A stretch of DNA of 7,881 nucleotides from Desulfonema limicola (lineage in GTDB: Bacteria > Desulfobacterota > Desulfobacteria > Desulfobacterales > DYRC01), in contig DYRC01000005.1 of NCBI GenBank assembly GCA_020718925.1, forward strand, positions 1 to 7,881, given 5' to 3'. Made by a program: the position numbers and the translations under genes. This document shows positions 1-6,940 of this stretch, in pieces. The notes under the pieces are model-generated. The model ran no database searches, was not told the origin of the DNA, and saw only the letters and a program-made list of their open reading frames with translations. The number at the start of each line of letters is the position of its first letter. Within the stretch, counting starts at the first letter, position 1.

Positions 1-992
1 CAATTCTTGAGCCGGTCAGTGTCGGCGGTGTAACCGTAAGCCGGGCAACGCTTCATAATGACGATGAAATCAGGCGCAAAGACATCCGGATCGGCGATAT
101 GGTTCTGATTCAACGCGCCGGAGATGTGATTCCCGAAATTGTCAAAGTGATTGACGCTGTGCGAACCGGAGATGAAAAAGAATTTGTCATGCCGCAAAAC
201 TGCCCGGTCTGCGGCGCGGCAGTTTCCCGCGATCCGGATGAAGCCGTAACCCGTTGCAGCAATCCTGATTGTCCGGCGCAACTCAAAGAGCGCGTCCGTC
301 ATTTTGCCTCAAAAGGCGCGTTTGATATTGAGGGCATGGGCGAAAAAATGGTAGAACAATTGGTCAACAAGGGGCTGGTGTCTTCTTATGCGGATATTTT
401 CACGCTGGATAAACCTGCGCTTGAAGCATTGGATCGCATGGGCGCAAAATCCGCTCTGAACATTGTCAATGCCATTGAAAAGAGCAAAAATATCAGTCTT
501 GCCCGATTTTTGTATGCGCTGGGTATTCGGCATGTGGGAGAAAATATTGCTCAGATTATTGCAGATCGCTTTCAGACCATAGATAGAATTTTATCAGCTA
601 AAGCGGCTGATTTTGAAGCGATTGGCGGCATTGGCAGTGAAATTGCCCAAAGCCTTGAGCGGTTTTTCAGCGATGAAAAAAATCGCAAGACGATTCAGCA
701 TATCATGGACAGCGGCGTAAATCTGGCAGTCTCCCCTCTCCGTTTCGGGGAGGGGCAGGGGGAGGGGTTAAAAGGCAAAATTTTTGTCCTGACCGGCACT
801 TTGGAGAATATGACCCGCAGTCAGGCAAAAGCCCTGATTGAAAAATCCGGCGGCAAGGTAACGGAATCTGTCAGCAAGAATACAAGCTTTGTGGTGGCAG
901 GCGCATCGCCGGGGTCTAAGCTGGATAAGGCAAAAAAAATGGGCATCCCGATTATTGATGAAACAACTTTGAAAGAAATGTGCGAGGTGTAA
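1..992 (+). CDS. ligA: NAD-dependent DNA ligase LigA, C-terminal part (5' end outside window)
   Basis: LigA seals nicks in duplex DNA using NAD+, joining Okazaki fragments and repair patches. The reading frame is open from base 3, so 329 residues are visible, roughly half of a usual ~670-residue LigA; the adenylation domain with its KxDG lysine lies upstream. In order, the visible part shows the end of the OB fold (LEPVSVGGVTVSRATLHN, then RIGDMVLIQRAGDVIP), a four-cysteine zinc finger (CPVCG about 195-211, CSNPDCP about 255-275), the helix-hairpin-helix region (about 300-720, including FLYALGIRHVGE and GGIGSE) and a C-terminal BRCT domain (about 774-989, GKIFVLTGTL through SKLDKAKKMGI). The ATG at 99 is internal, because homology continues upstream of it. 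Between the HhH region and the BRCT domain is a glycine/glutamate-rich stretch encoded by a GC-rich palindromic repeat, described separately. The stop codon lies one base before the next gene, so co-transcription is likely. The family call is very secure. Confidence 0.98.
   Translation, partial: ILEPVSVGGVTVSRATLHNDDEIRRKDIRIGDMVLIQRAGDVIPEIVKVIDAVRTGDEKEFVMPQNCPVCGAAVSRDPDEAVTRCSNPDCPAQLKERVRHFASKGAFDIEGMGEKMVEQLVNKGLVSSYADIFTLDKPALEALDRMGAKSALNIVNAIEKSKNISLARFLYALGIRHVGENIAQIIADRFQTIDRILSAKAADFEAIGGIGSEIAQSLERFFSDEKNRKTIQHIMDSGVNLAVSPLRFGEGQGEGLKGKIFVLTGTLENMTRSQAKALIEKSGGKVTESVSKNTSFVVAGASPGSKLDKAKKMGIPIIDETTLKEMCEV
731..770 (+). repeat. REP-like GC-rich palindromic repeat inserted in frame in ligA
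   Basis: The sequence changes abruptly to a C-run/G-run composition. CCCCTCTCC (733-741) pairs with GGGGAGGGG (747-755) around the loop GTTTC, with eight Watson-Crick pairs and one T-G wobble, followed by CAGGGGGAGGGG (756-767). The pattern of a C-rich arm, a G-rich arm and a trailing G-rich tail resembles dispersed palindromic repeats that are usually intergenic in many proteobacterial genomes. Here it is read through as SPLRFGEGQGEG in the linker between the HhH and BRCT domains and leaves the ligase frame intact. No other copy is in the window, so its status as a dispersed family member is inferred from pattern. Confidence 0.65.
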
Positions 993-993
993 G

Positions 994-1275
994 ATGGCAA
1001 AACAGGTTCGCGCTCATGCAATCATCAACGGCAGAGTACAAGGCGTATGTTTCAGATTGGAAACTCAGCGCACGGCTAAACAATACGGCGTTTTCGGCTG
1101 GGTCAGAAACAAATATGACGGCACGGTGGAAGCGGTATTTGAAGGTGAAGATAACGCTGTGGCATCGGTTTTGGAGTGGTGCAAAAGAGGTCCCGCGCTG
1201 GCGGTTGTCGGGGGCGTGGATCTGACTTGGCAGGACTACGCAGGAGAATTTAACAGTTTTGACATCAGGCGTTGA
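994..1275 (+). CDS. acyP: Acylphosphatase
   Basis: This is a 93-residue protein of the usual acylphosphatase size (about 90-100 residues), which hydrolyses carboxyl-phosphate bonds of small acyl phosphates in the cytoplasm. The signature GRVQGVCFR (residues 13-21) forms the phosphate-binding loop with the catalytic arginine R21. The second motif GWVRNKYDGTVE (35-46) supplies the conserved asparagine N39 that orients the attacking water. The ATG is one base after the ligA stop, preceded by a GAGG Shine-Dalgarno element about six bases upstream inside the end of ligA, which supports this start and translational coupling. The physiological substrate of bacterial acylphosphatases is generally unclear, and neither neighbour points to one. 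The fold and activity call is firm; the biological role is open. Confidence 0.95.
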   Translation: MAKQVRAHAIINGRVQGVCFRLETQRTAKQYGVFGWVRNKYDGTVEAVFEGEDNAVASVLEWCKRGPALAVVGGVDLTWQDYAGEFNSFDIRR

Positions 1276-1278
1276 TTG

Positions 1279-2697
1279 ATGAAAGACAATATTTATATTT
1301 CTGACTCGACCGAGGATGAGTTCGGGTGCGGAAACGAACTATCCACCACCGGATTTCTGATTTTCGGGCTTCTGACATTTTGGATGTATACGGTTCACAA
1401 TTACCATAATATACTGACCAGTCATCTGAAGGCAAGATCATCTTATTTTGATAACTCCATCCGCTCCGTCAGACTTTCTCCCGAAAATCAGAATGCGTAT
1501 ACCTTCTTAACTCAAAAAGGTTTCAGAACTGAAAACAGCCCGAAATATATTTGTTTCAGCCTGTATTTTGTGAGCATGACGCTTATCATGTTTATTTTTT
1601 TGTTGAATATCGGCGGCATATCTCATTTTCATATCCGGTTATCAGATACGTTTATTCTGATTCTGGTAGGGATTGCCGCATTGACGTTTGATATTTCGAG
1701 CGTTTATTTTCTTTCATGGGTTTGCAGAACCATAAAAAATCATGAATATTATGAATTGCTGACCACAAAGCTTATCCGATATCCGGATATGTTCAAACTG
1801 TTTCAGCCGTCTGATATTTTTGTCAAACGATGGAACAATAATCAGAACAAAATCGCTCTTTTTCTGATTCTGAGCCTTCCTCTGATAATTTCGCCGTTTA
1901 TAGCTCTGATACATTTTTATAATCTGATAGACGTGGGAGAAGTTACTGATAAAATCGCACTGATATGGATGGCGGGCATCTTTATGTCTGCTGCGATTTT
2001 TCATTTGTGGGGAACAAAACTTCTGATAGATATGTACAACGGGCATCTGGGAATTGAAGCAGTAAATCGGCACGGTCTTTCAATCTCCATGCAATCGCAA
2101 TCTGAAAGTTCGGCTGATGGCATTGATGAAATATCCGATGATAGTATGGGAACAAAAAAATTGGGAAGATTGACTCCTGAACGAATGCTCGCGGCAATTA
2201 TGATGACCGATATGGTCGGATTCAGTAAAGAGATGGAAACTAACGAACAGGATACCTATTTAAAACTGCTTAAACACAATGAAATCATACGGAAAAATAT
2301 TTTACAAAACTGGGGACAGGAAATCAAGACTATCGGCGATGCGTTTCTGGTCAGGTTCAACAGCGCGGTGGACGCCATCAAAGCCGCTACGAATATCCAG
2401 ACGGAGTTTTCAGAATATAACAGGGATAAACGCAGAGATGATCAGATACGGATACGAATCGGGATTCATATCGGAGACATATTGATAATGGGCAAAGATG
2501 TTATCGGAAACGGCGTGAATATTGCCGCACGGATTGAACCGCTTGCAGAACCCGGAGGAATCTGTATTTCCGCAGACACCTATAATATGATAAAAAAGTC
2601 TATTGATATTAAAGTATTGAGTCTGGGGAAAAAAGAATTGAAAAATATAACCGACTCTCCTGAAATATATAAAATCCTGCTTGAATCAATCCATTAA
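1279..2697 (+). CDS. Membrane-anchored class III adenylate cyclase
   Basis: The predicted product is a 472-residue protein making cAMP from ATP. Residue numbers count from the ATG at 1279; an in-frame TTG at 1276, directly after the acylphosphatase stop, would add one residue. The N-terminal half has about five hydrophobic segments (near 24-42, 93-112, 125-149, 192-214, 226-245) and no sensor domain that I recognise. A polar serine/aspartate-rich linker (about 260-298) leads to a class III cyclase homology domain (about 300-440). All six catalytic positions are present in one chain: metal-binding D311 (TDMVGFS) and D354, adenine-selecting K350 (IKTIGDAFL) and D407 (KDVIGNG), and transition-state N414 and R418 (VNIAARIE). 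An active homodimer is expected, and the K/D pair favours ATP over GTP. The tight spacing suggests an operon with ligA and acyP, though no functional link is known. The membrane part is T-rich, so composition is weak evidence for transfer. The class is secure; the input signal is unknown. Confidence 0.92.
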   Translation: MKDNIYISDSTEDEFGCGNELSTTGFLIFGLLTFWMYTVHNYHNILTSHLKARSSYFDNSIRSVRLSPENQNAYTFLTQKGFRTENSPKYICFSLYFVSMTLIMFIFLLNIGGISHFHIRLSDTFILILVGIAALTFDISSVYFLSWVCRTIKNHEYYELLTTKLIRYPDMFKLFQPSDIFVKRWNNNQNKIALFLILSLPLIISPFIALIHFYNLIDVGEVTDKIALIWMAGIFMSAAIFHLWGTKLLIDMYNGHLGIEAVNRHGLSISMQSQSESSADGIDEISDDSMGTKKLGRLTPERMLAAIMMTDMVGFSKEMETNEQDTYLKLLKHNEIIRKNILQNWGQEIKTIGDAFLVRFNSAVDAIKAATNIQTEFSEYNRDKRRDDQIRIRIGIHIGDILIMGKDVIGNGVNIAARIEPLAEPGGICISADTYNMIKKSIDIKVLSLGKKELKNITDSPEIYKILLESIH

Positions 2698-2717
2698 TTT
2701 CCGCGCTTTCTGATCCG

Positions 2718-2737
2718 AATGTTTCACATGAAACATT
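2718..2737. other. parS: parS-like ParB-binding site (candidate)
   Basis: This 20-bp palindrome, AATGTTTCACATGAAACATT, has perfect 9-bp arms around a CA centre. Its inner 16 bases (2720-2735) are TGTTTCACATGAAACA, which differs from the widely conserved chromosomal parS consensus TGTTTCACGTGAAACA only at one of the two central bases (G to A). It lies between convergent genes, next to mnmE, a gene often close to parAB and the origin. ParB would nucleate here and spread to organise the origin region for segregation. No parA or parB gene is in the window, so the assignment rests on sequence match and context. A weak terminator stem is the main alternative, and both roles could coexist. Confidence 0.65.
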
Positions 2738-2747
2738 GGCATTTTTT
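2718..2747 (+). terminator. Possible weak rho-independent terminator after the cyclase gene
   Basis: The palindrome at 2718-2737 could fold in RNA, with AATGTTT pairing to AAACATT around a six-base loop. It is followed by GGCA and six T residues (2742-2747), about 20-50 bases after the cyclase stop. The stem is AT-rich and the T-run is offset by four bases, so termination would be inefficient. The near-perfect parS match explains the palindrome better, so this is a secondary reading. Confidence 0.25.
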
Positions 2748-2773
2748 ATATTTAAGCTGTTGAATTTCTGATT

Positions 2774-4129
2774 TTATTTTCCGATACAAAACTTTGCAAA
2801 AATCTGATCCAGCATATCTTCGCCGATAGTCTGTCCGGTAATTTCATCAAGCGCATTGAGCGATTCCTGAAGGTCTATGCTGATCAACTCAAACGGTATG
2901 TTTTCCTGCAATCCGTTGATCGCCGCAAGTGCTGATTCAAGGCTTCGCTCAAGCGCAAGTTTATGGCGCAAGGAGGGAATAGCGCGATGTTCTTCGGTTG
3001 TTTTACCCAGACAGATTTGTGCAATCTGCTCTTTCAGTACGTCAATGCCCTTGTTGTAAAGCGCGGAAATACAGACTATCGGATGCGGCACTTCGGGGCG
3101 CTGAATTTCATTTGCCAAATCGCTTTTGTTGATCACCGCAATCATCTGAGTATCACGAATCTTTTCATAAATCTGCCAATCTTGGGGCGTCATCAATACA
3201 GAAGCATCCAGCATAAATAAGATCAGATCAGCTTCGGCAATATATTGGCAGGTTTTTTCCATGCCGATCTGCTCCGCAAGATCACCGCCCTCATGCAGCC
3301 CCGCAGAATCCGCAAGGATGATGGGGATTCCCTGAATTGTCAGACTTTCTTCAATCAGATCGCGCGTGGTTCCGGGGATGGGCGTTACAATTACCCGGTC
3401 TCTGCCAAGAAGGCGATTCATCAGGCTGGATTTGCCGACATTGGGTCTGCCGATAACCAGCACCTTCAGCCCTTCTTTGAGAACATGCCCATCGCGGTAT
3501 CGGGAAATCATCTCCCGGATGCGGCTCACCGCCTCATTTAATTGCGCTATCGTCTGTTCTGAAGAAATATCATCTCCCATATCTTCGGGAAAATCAATGC
3601 CAGCTTCAATCGCGCTCAGGACGCTTAACATCGCATGCCGAATCCCCTCAATGTCTTCCCGAATCCCGCCGCGCAGTTGTGCGGCAGCAATATCAAGAGA
3701 ACGGGTGCTTTTGGCGCAAATCATATCCATGACCGCTTCCGCCTGCGTCAGATCAATGCGCCCGTTTAAAAATGCGCGTTTGGTGAACTCGCCGGGATGA
3801 GCAAGCCTCGCGCCGTGTTTCAACACCAACTCCAAAATGCTTTTCAACAGGAATGTTCCGGCATGAGCCTGAATTTCAATGACATCTTCGCCGGTATAGG
3901 AATGAGGGGCTTTCATCACTGCCAACAGAACTTCATCAAGAATCTGTTCATCATTGACAATATGCCCGTAATATAATTGATGGGATTTGGGGAAAAATTT
4001 TCTGCCTTGTCTGAAGGGGCGGAACAGGGCTGTTGCAATTGACAGTGCCTGAGTCCCTGAAATTTTGATAATGCCAATGCCGCCGCTGCCCACAGGCGTT
4101 GCAATGGCGGCAATGGTATCTTCTGCCAT
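2774..4129 (-). CDS. mnmE: tRNA uridine-5-carboxymethylaminomethyl modification GTPase MnmE
   Basis: MnmE, with MnmG, installs the (carboxymethyl)aminomethyl group at C5 of wobble uridine 34 in several tRNAs, using a tetrahydrofolate-bound one-carbon unit. The 451 residues match the usual ~450. The N-terminal folate-binding domain starts MAEDTIAAIATPVGSGGIGI and includes HPGEFTKRAFLNGRIDLTQA (111-130). A helical domain carries an inserted G domain: P-loop GRPNVGKS (227-234), G2/K-loop TPIPGTTRD (249-257), G3 DSAG (274-277), E286 at the place of the catalytic glutamate after G3, G4 NKSD (334-337) and G5 SAL (356-358). The C-terminus is FCIGK (447-451), with the conserved cysteine C448. It is the last gene of the rpmH operon, 10 bases after jag, with only a weak AGG ribosome-binding site, so coupling to jag is likely. 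The usual partner gene mnmG is not adjacent within this window. The protein appears complete and functional. Confidence 0.98.
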   Translation of the reverse strand: MAEDTIAAIATPVGSGGIGIIKISGTQALSIATALFRPFRQGRKFFPKSHQLYYGHIVNDEQILDEVLLAVMKAPHSYTGEDVIEIQAHAGTFLLKSILELVLKHGARLAHPGEFTKRAFLNGRIDLTQAEAVMDMICAKSTRSLDIAAAQLRGGIREDIEGIRHAMLSVLSAIEAGIDFPEDMGDDISSEQTIAQLNEAVSRIREMISRYRDGHVLKEGLKVLVIGRPNVGKSSLMNRLLGRDRVIVTPIPGTTRDLIEESLTIQGIPIILADSAGLHEGGDLAEQIGMEKTCQYIAEADLILFMLDASVLMTPQDWQIYEKIRDTQMIAVINKSDLANEIQRPEVPHPIVCISALYNKGIDVLKEQIAQICLGKTTEEHRAIPSLRHKLALERSLESALAAINGLQENIPFELISIDLQESLNALDEITGQTIGEDMLDQIFAKFCIGK

Positions 4130-4139
4130 AAGCTATTGC

Positions 4140-4997
4140 CTACTTCTTCTCTTTAGCCTTTTTCTTGGCATTTTTTTTCTTGGGGAAAATAACCAGCTTC
4201 CGGTAAAAGCCTTCGCCGATGCTTTGGGTTCTGACTTCGATGTCATCCTTGAGCGCGATATGGATAATCCGCCGATCATGCGCGTTCATCTGTCCGATGG
4301 TGGATGGTTTTCCGCTGACTTTGACTTTTTCAGCCAGCCGTTTGGCAAGGCTCTCCAGCCGATCTTTGCGTTTATTCAGATAGCCCTCAATATCCACCCG
4401 GATCCGAACCCTGCGAGCCGTGTGTTTATTGATGATTTTTTCCGCAAGATACTGAATAGCTTCAAGGGTTTGTCCGCGTTTGCCGATAAGAACCGCCGAA
4501 TTGCCGCCGGCTATCTCGAAACAGACGTATTCTTCGGTTTTGCTGACAGATACGGACGCATCATCTGTGATAGCATCCGCCACGCGTTGCAGCACAGCCC
4601 TGCACATGTCCATGATTTCTTCAGACACCTGAACCTGATTAGGTGAAACCTCATCCTCGTCTGAAGAATCGGCAGTATGTTCCTCAGATTCATCATGGGC
4701 ATGGTCAAGATCAGCGCATTCTTCTTCTATCTCAAATTCATCTTCATCATCCGAATCTGATAATGCCGGGCGTTCTTTTTCAAACACGGGTTCCGGCGGT
4801 TTCGGGGATTCCGGTGCGGATTCCGGCACAATCACGCGAATCTTTGCCTTTTTAACGCCGACCAGCCCGAAAATACCGGATGAACCGTAGGAGATCACGT
4901 TATACTTGAGCTTTTCTTTGGAAATATTCAAAGCCTCGCAGGCTTTTTCAACGGCATTTTCAACTGTTTTGCCTTCAAATTCCGAAACGGGCGACAT
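4140..4997 (-). CDS. jag: Jag/KhpB family RNA-binding protein (Jag-N, KH and R3H domains)
   Basis: This 285-residue cytoplasmic protein is the SpoIIIJ-associated/KhpB type, a single-stranded nucleic-acid binder that in other bacteria affects cell elongation and division and post-transcriptional control. The order is a Jag N-terminal domain (about 3-56, including GSSGIFGLVGVKKAKIRV), a long acidic linker (about 72-117, dense in D and E), a KH domain (about 128-204, GxxG loop GKRG at 172-175) and an R3H domain (about 208-271, NAHDRRIIH with R242 and H246). It ends in a lysine-rich tail (KKKNAKKKAKEKK). A very good Shine-Dalgarno GGAGGT (5002-5007) sits four bases before the ATG. It follows yidC by 15 bases, the conserved order that gave the family its name. 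The acidic linker and basic tail give the chain strong charge segregation. The family call is firm; the RNA targets cannot be read from sequence. Confidence 0.96.
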   Translation of the reverse strand: MSPVSEFEGKTVENAVEKACEALNISKEKLKYNVISYGSSGIFGLVGVKKAKIRVIVPESAPESPKPPEPVFEKERPALSDSDDEDEFEIEEECADLDHAHDESEEHTADSSDEDEVSPNQVQVSEEIMDMCRAVLQRVADAITDDASVSVSKTEEYVCFEIAGGNSAVLIGKRGQTLEAIQYLAEKIINKHTARRVRIRVDIEGYLNKRKDRLESLAKRLAEKVKVSGKPSTIGQMNAHDRRIIHIALKDDIEVRTQSIGEGFYRKLVIFPKKKNAKKKAKEKK

Positions 4998-5012
4998 TAT
5001 GACCTCCGTTAT

Positions 5013-6650
5013 TTAAGCATTTTTCTTGCTAATGTAATACTGCTGCGCGATGGATAGAATGTTGTTGATCAGCCAGTACAACACCAGACCTGATGAGAAA
5101 TTGATAAAAATCACTGTAAAAATGAGCGGCATGAACATCATCATTTTAGCCTGAGCCGGATCCCCCGGAGGCGGCGACATTTTCTGTTGCAAAAACATGG
5201 TTCCGCCCATGATAAGCGTCAAGACCGGAATGCCGTAAGGCGGCTGCATAAACGGAATGGAAAAACCGAACTGAAATAGCCGATCCGGGGCGGATAAATC
5301 ATTGATCCAGCCGAAAAACGGGGCGTGGCGCAGTTCAATGGCTTCATACAACATCCGATACAGAGCAAAAAAGACCGGAATCTGAACAATCATAGGAAGA
5401 CAGCCGCCCATAGGATTGATCTTATACGTTTTGTAAAGATTCATGATCTCCTGATTCATTTTCGCCTTGTCATCTTTGTACTTTTCCCGAATTTCAGTCA
5501 TATACGGCTGAAGCTTTTTCATGTCGTTCATGGATTTGTAGCTTTTGTTGCCCAGGGGCCATAAGACAAGTTTGACCAACAGGGTAAGAATGATAATTGC
5601 CACGCCGTAATTGGGAATGAATCCGTAGAGATAATTCATCAGCCACAGACAGGGTTTGGCAAGAATGTCGAACATACCGAAATTTATCGCTTTTTCCAAA
5701 CTGTTATTGAGTTGTCTCAATACGTTAAGGCTTTTGGGACCGAAAAACAGCGTAAACTCAGAGACACTTTGTCCTCCGGGCTGAATGCTTGCCAATGGGC
5801 GGATATAGCGGCTTTCCAATATTTTTCCATCTGCGGACAGGGAAAGATTCATGCTCGCATCTTCTGATGCTGCCGGAAGAACCGCAGACATAAAATAGCG
5901 GCTTTCAAGCGCAAGCCATCGGAGTTTTCCGGTATAGACGGTTTTATCCTTGAGGCTTTTGAGCTTGATTTGTTCCAGACTGTCATTGAGAAGCGCACTG
6001 GGTCCTTCAAAACCGTAATTGCTGTCTTCAGGCGGAGCCATATCTTTGAGCGATAAGGTTACGCTCTCCTGAACTGCGCGGGCAGATCGGTTCCGGATAG
6101 TAACCGTAAGCCCGATAGCATAAGTATCCGGCGAAAATAAAAAGCTTTTTTCAATCTCAATGCCTTCAGGAGACAGCCATATAAACGAAAGCTTTTCCGG
6201 CTGACGCTGTGCTGAAATCTCTTCGGCTGATGCTGAAAAAACCGCCTGAGTCAATCCCGAAATACTGCCGCCCGCTGTGCCGCTCAGAACAGTTCCGTCT
6301 GAAAGGGTATTTGAAATCAATTCCTTGGGAGGTGAATCCGGCATAACCGTTTCTTTATACTTAGTTAAGGAAAATTGCGTAATTTTTGCGCCTTTTTCCG
6401 AAAAATGAGCCGTATAAAGCGGCGACGTTACCTTAATTGTTTTGGGCATTCTCTCGAGCAGCGCGGGCTGAACCGGAGGAAGCGATTCTTCTTTTTTTTC
6501 AATTTTTTCAACTGGTTGAATCGGCAATTTTTCTTTTGCCGTTTGTACGGACTTGGGCTGAGTCGGCGGCTCCTTTACAAAAAAAACGTTCCAAAAATAA
6601 AACACAAAAAACGAAAGCACCAGTGCAATGACAAATCGGGCTTGTTCCAT
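5013..6650 (-). CDS. yidC: Membrane protein insertase YidC (OxaI/Alb3 family)
   Basis: YidC inserts and folds inner-membrane proteins, alone or with SecYEG. From the ATG at 6650 it has 545 residues, close to the 548 of the E. coli protein. An uncleaved N-terminal anchor (about 5-22, MEQARFVIALVLSFFVF) is followed by a proline/lysine-rich linker, a large periplasmic domain (about 60-310) and the conserved insertase core (about 345-540). The core includes WPLGNKSYKSMNDMKKLQP, NPMGGCLP (412-419), IPVFFALYRMLYEAIELR, and a final hydrophobic stretch before a short basic C-terminus. I chose this start rather than the ATG at 6689 because MEQAR is the typical beginning and an AGGAG element lies six bases upstream. 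At the hydrophilic-groove position where E. coli has R366 this protein has lysine, K360 (LLVKLVLWPL), which keeps the positive charge. It is followed 15 bases later by jag. The identification is secure. Confidence 0.98.
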   Translation of the reverse strand: MEQARFVIALVLSFFVFYFWNVFFVKEPPTQPKSVQTAKEKLPIQPVEKIEKKEESLPPVQPALLERMPKTIKVTSPLYTAHFSEKGAKITQFSLTKYKETVMPDSPPKELISNTLSDGTVLSGTAGGSISGLTQAVFSASAEEISAQRQPEKLSFIWLSPEGIEIEKSFLFSPDTYAIGLTVTIRNRSARAVQESVTLSLKDMAPPEDSNYGFEGPSALLNDSLEQIKLKSLKDKTVYTGKLRWLALESRYFMSAVLPAASEDASMNLSLSADGKILESRYIRPLASIQPGGQSVSEFTLFFGPKSLNVLRQLNNSLEKAINFGMFDILAKPCLWLMNYLYGFIPNYGVAIIILTLLVKLVLWPLGNKSYKSMNDMKKLQPYMTEIREKYKDDKAKMNQEIMNLYKTYKINPMGGCLPMIVQIPVFFALYRMLYEAIELRHAPFFGWINDLSAPDRLFQFGFSIPFMQPPYGIPVLTLIMGGTMFLQQKMSPPPGDPAQAKMMMFMPLIFTVIFINFSSGLVLYWLINNILSIAQQYYISKKNA

Positions 6651-6656
6651 TCTTTT

Positions 6657-6661
6657 CTCCT
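6657..6661 (-). promoter_or_regulatory. Ribosome-binding site deciding the yidC start
   Basis: On the minus strand AGGAG is followed by the spacer AAAAGA and then the ATG at 6650-6648. This supports the 545-residue YidC and argues against the 13-residue extension to the ATG at 6689, which would also place residues atypical for the family in front of the anchor. Confidence 0.85.
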
Positions 6662-6706
6662 GAAAAAACAATTTTTTAAATTCAAACAAACGGCGTAACT
6701 GATGAT

Positions 6707-6940
6707 TTAGGGAACGGGGTCAAACCCTCCCGGATGAAACGGATGACACTTCAGAATTCTTTTTAGGGAAAGAAACACGCCTTTGAGCAGTCCGTATTTT
6801 TCAACGGACTGATACGCATATTCGGAGCAGCTCGGATAAAAACGGCAGGCAGGACCCAGAAGCGGGGATATCATAAGCTGATATGCCCTAATCAACAGCA
6901 GAAATATTTGTCTGATAACCCACACGAGATAGCTTGTCAA
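6707..6940 (-). CDS. yidD: Membrane protein insertion efficiency factor YidD
   Basis: YidD is a small membrane-associated protein that improves YidC-dependent insertion. The longest frame gives 77 residues with the family hallmarks: an amphipathic N-terminus (IRQIFLLLIRAYQLMISPLLG), CRFYPSCSEYAYQSVEKYG (32-50), and the C-terminal HPFHPGGFDPVP (66-77). The conserved cysteines C32, C38 and C65 are present. The start is uncertain: this frame opens with TTG at 6940, and a GTG at 6925 would give 72 residues with an N-terminus nearer the usual length; neither has a clear Shine-Dalgarno. Either choice overlaps the 3' end of rnpA out of frame (by 53 or 38 bases), so translation is probably coupled to rnpA. 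The next gene is its functional partner yidC, 56 bases on. Confidence 0.95.
   Translation of the reverse strand: MTSYLVWVIRQIFLLLIRAYQLMISPLLGPACRFYPSCSEYAYQSVEKYGLLKGVFLSLKRILKCHPFHPGGFDPVP

Noticed and set aside
1714..2073. A 119-codon minus-strand open frame inside the cyclase membrane region
   Set aside because: It is antisense to the membrane-segment coding part of the cyclase and has no ribosome-binding site or recognisable domain.
3366..3800. A 144-codon + strand open frame antisense to mnmE
   Set aside because: The opposite strand is a conserved MnmE with all GTPase motifs, and this frame has low-complexity serine/arginine composition typical of a shadow.
4065..4646. A 193-codon open frame on the + strand running antisense across the jag/mnmE junction
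   Set aside because: It lies opposite two well-supported genes, its product resembles no family I know, and the frame is what codon bias in jag would leave open.
6651..6689. A 13-residue N-terminal extension of YidC starting at the ATG at 6689
   Set aside because: MEQAR at 6650 is the normal YidC start and has its own AGGAG element at a good distance; the extension would read through that ribosome-binding site.
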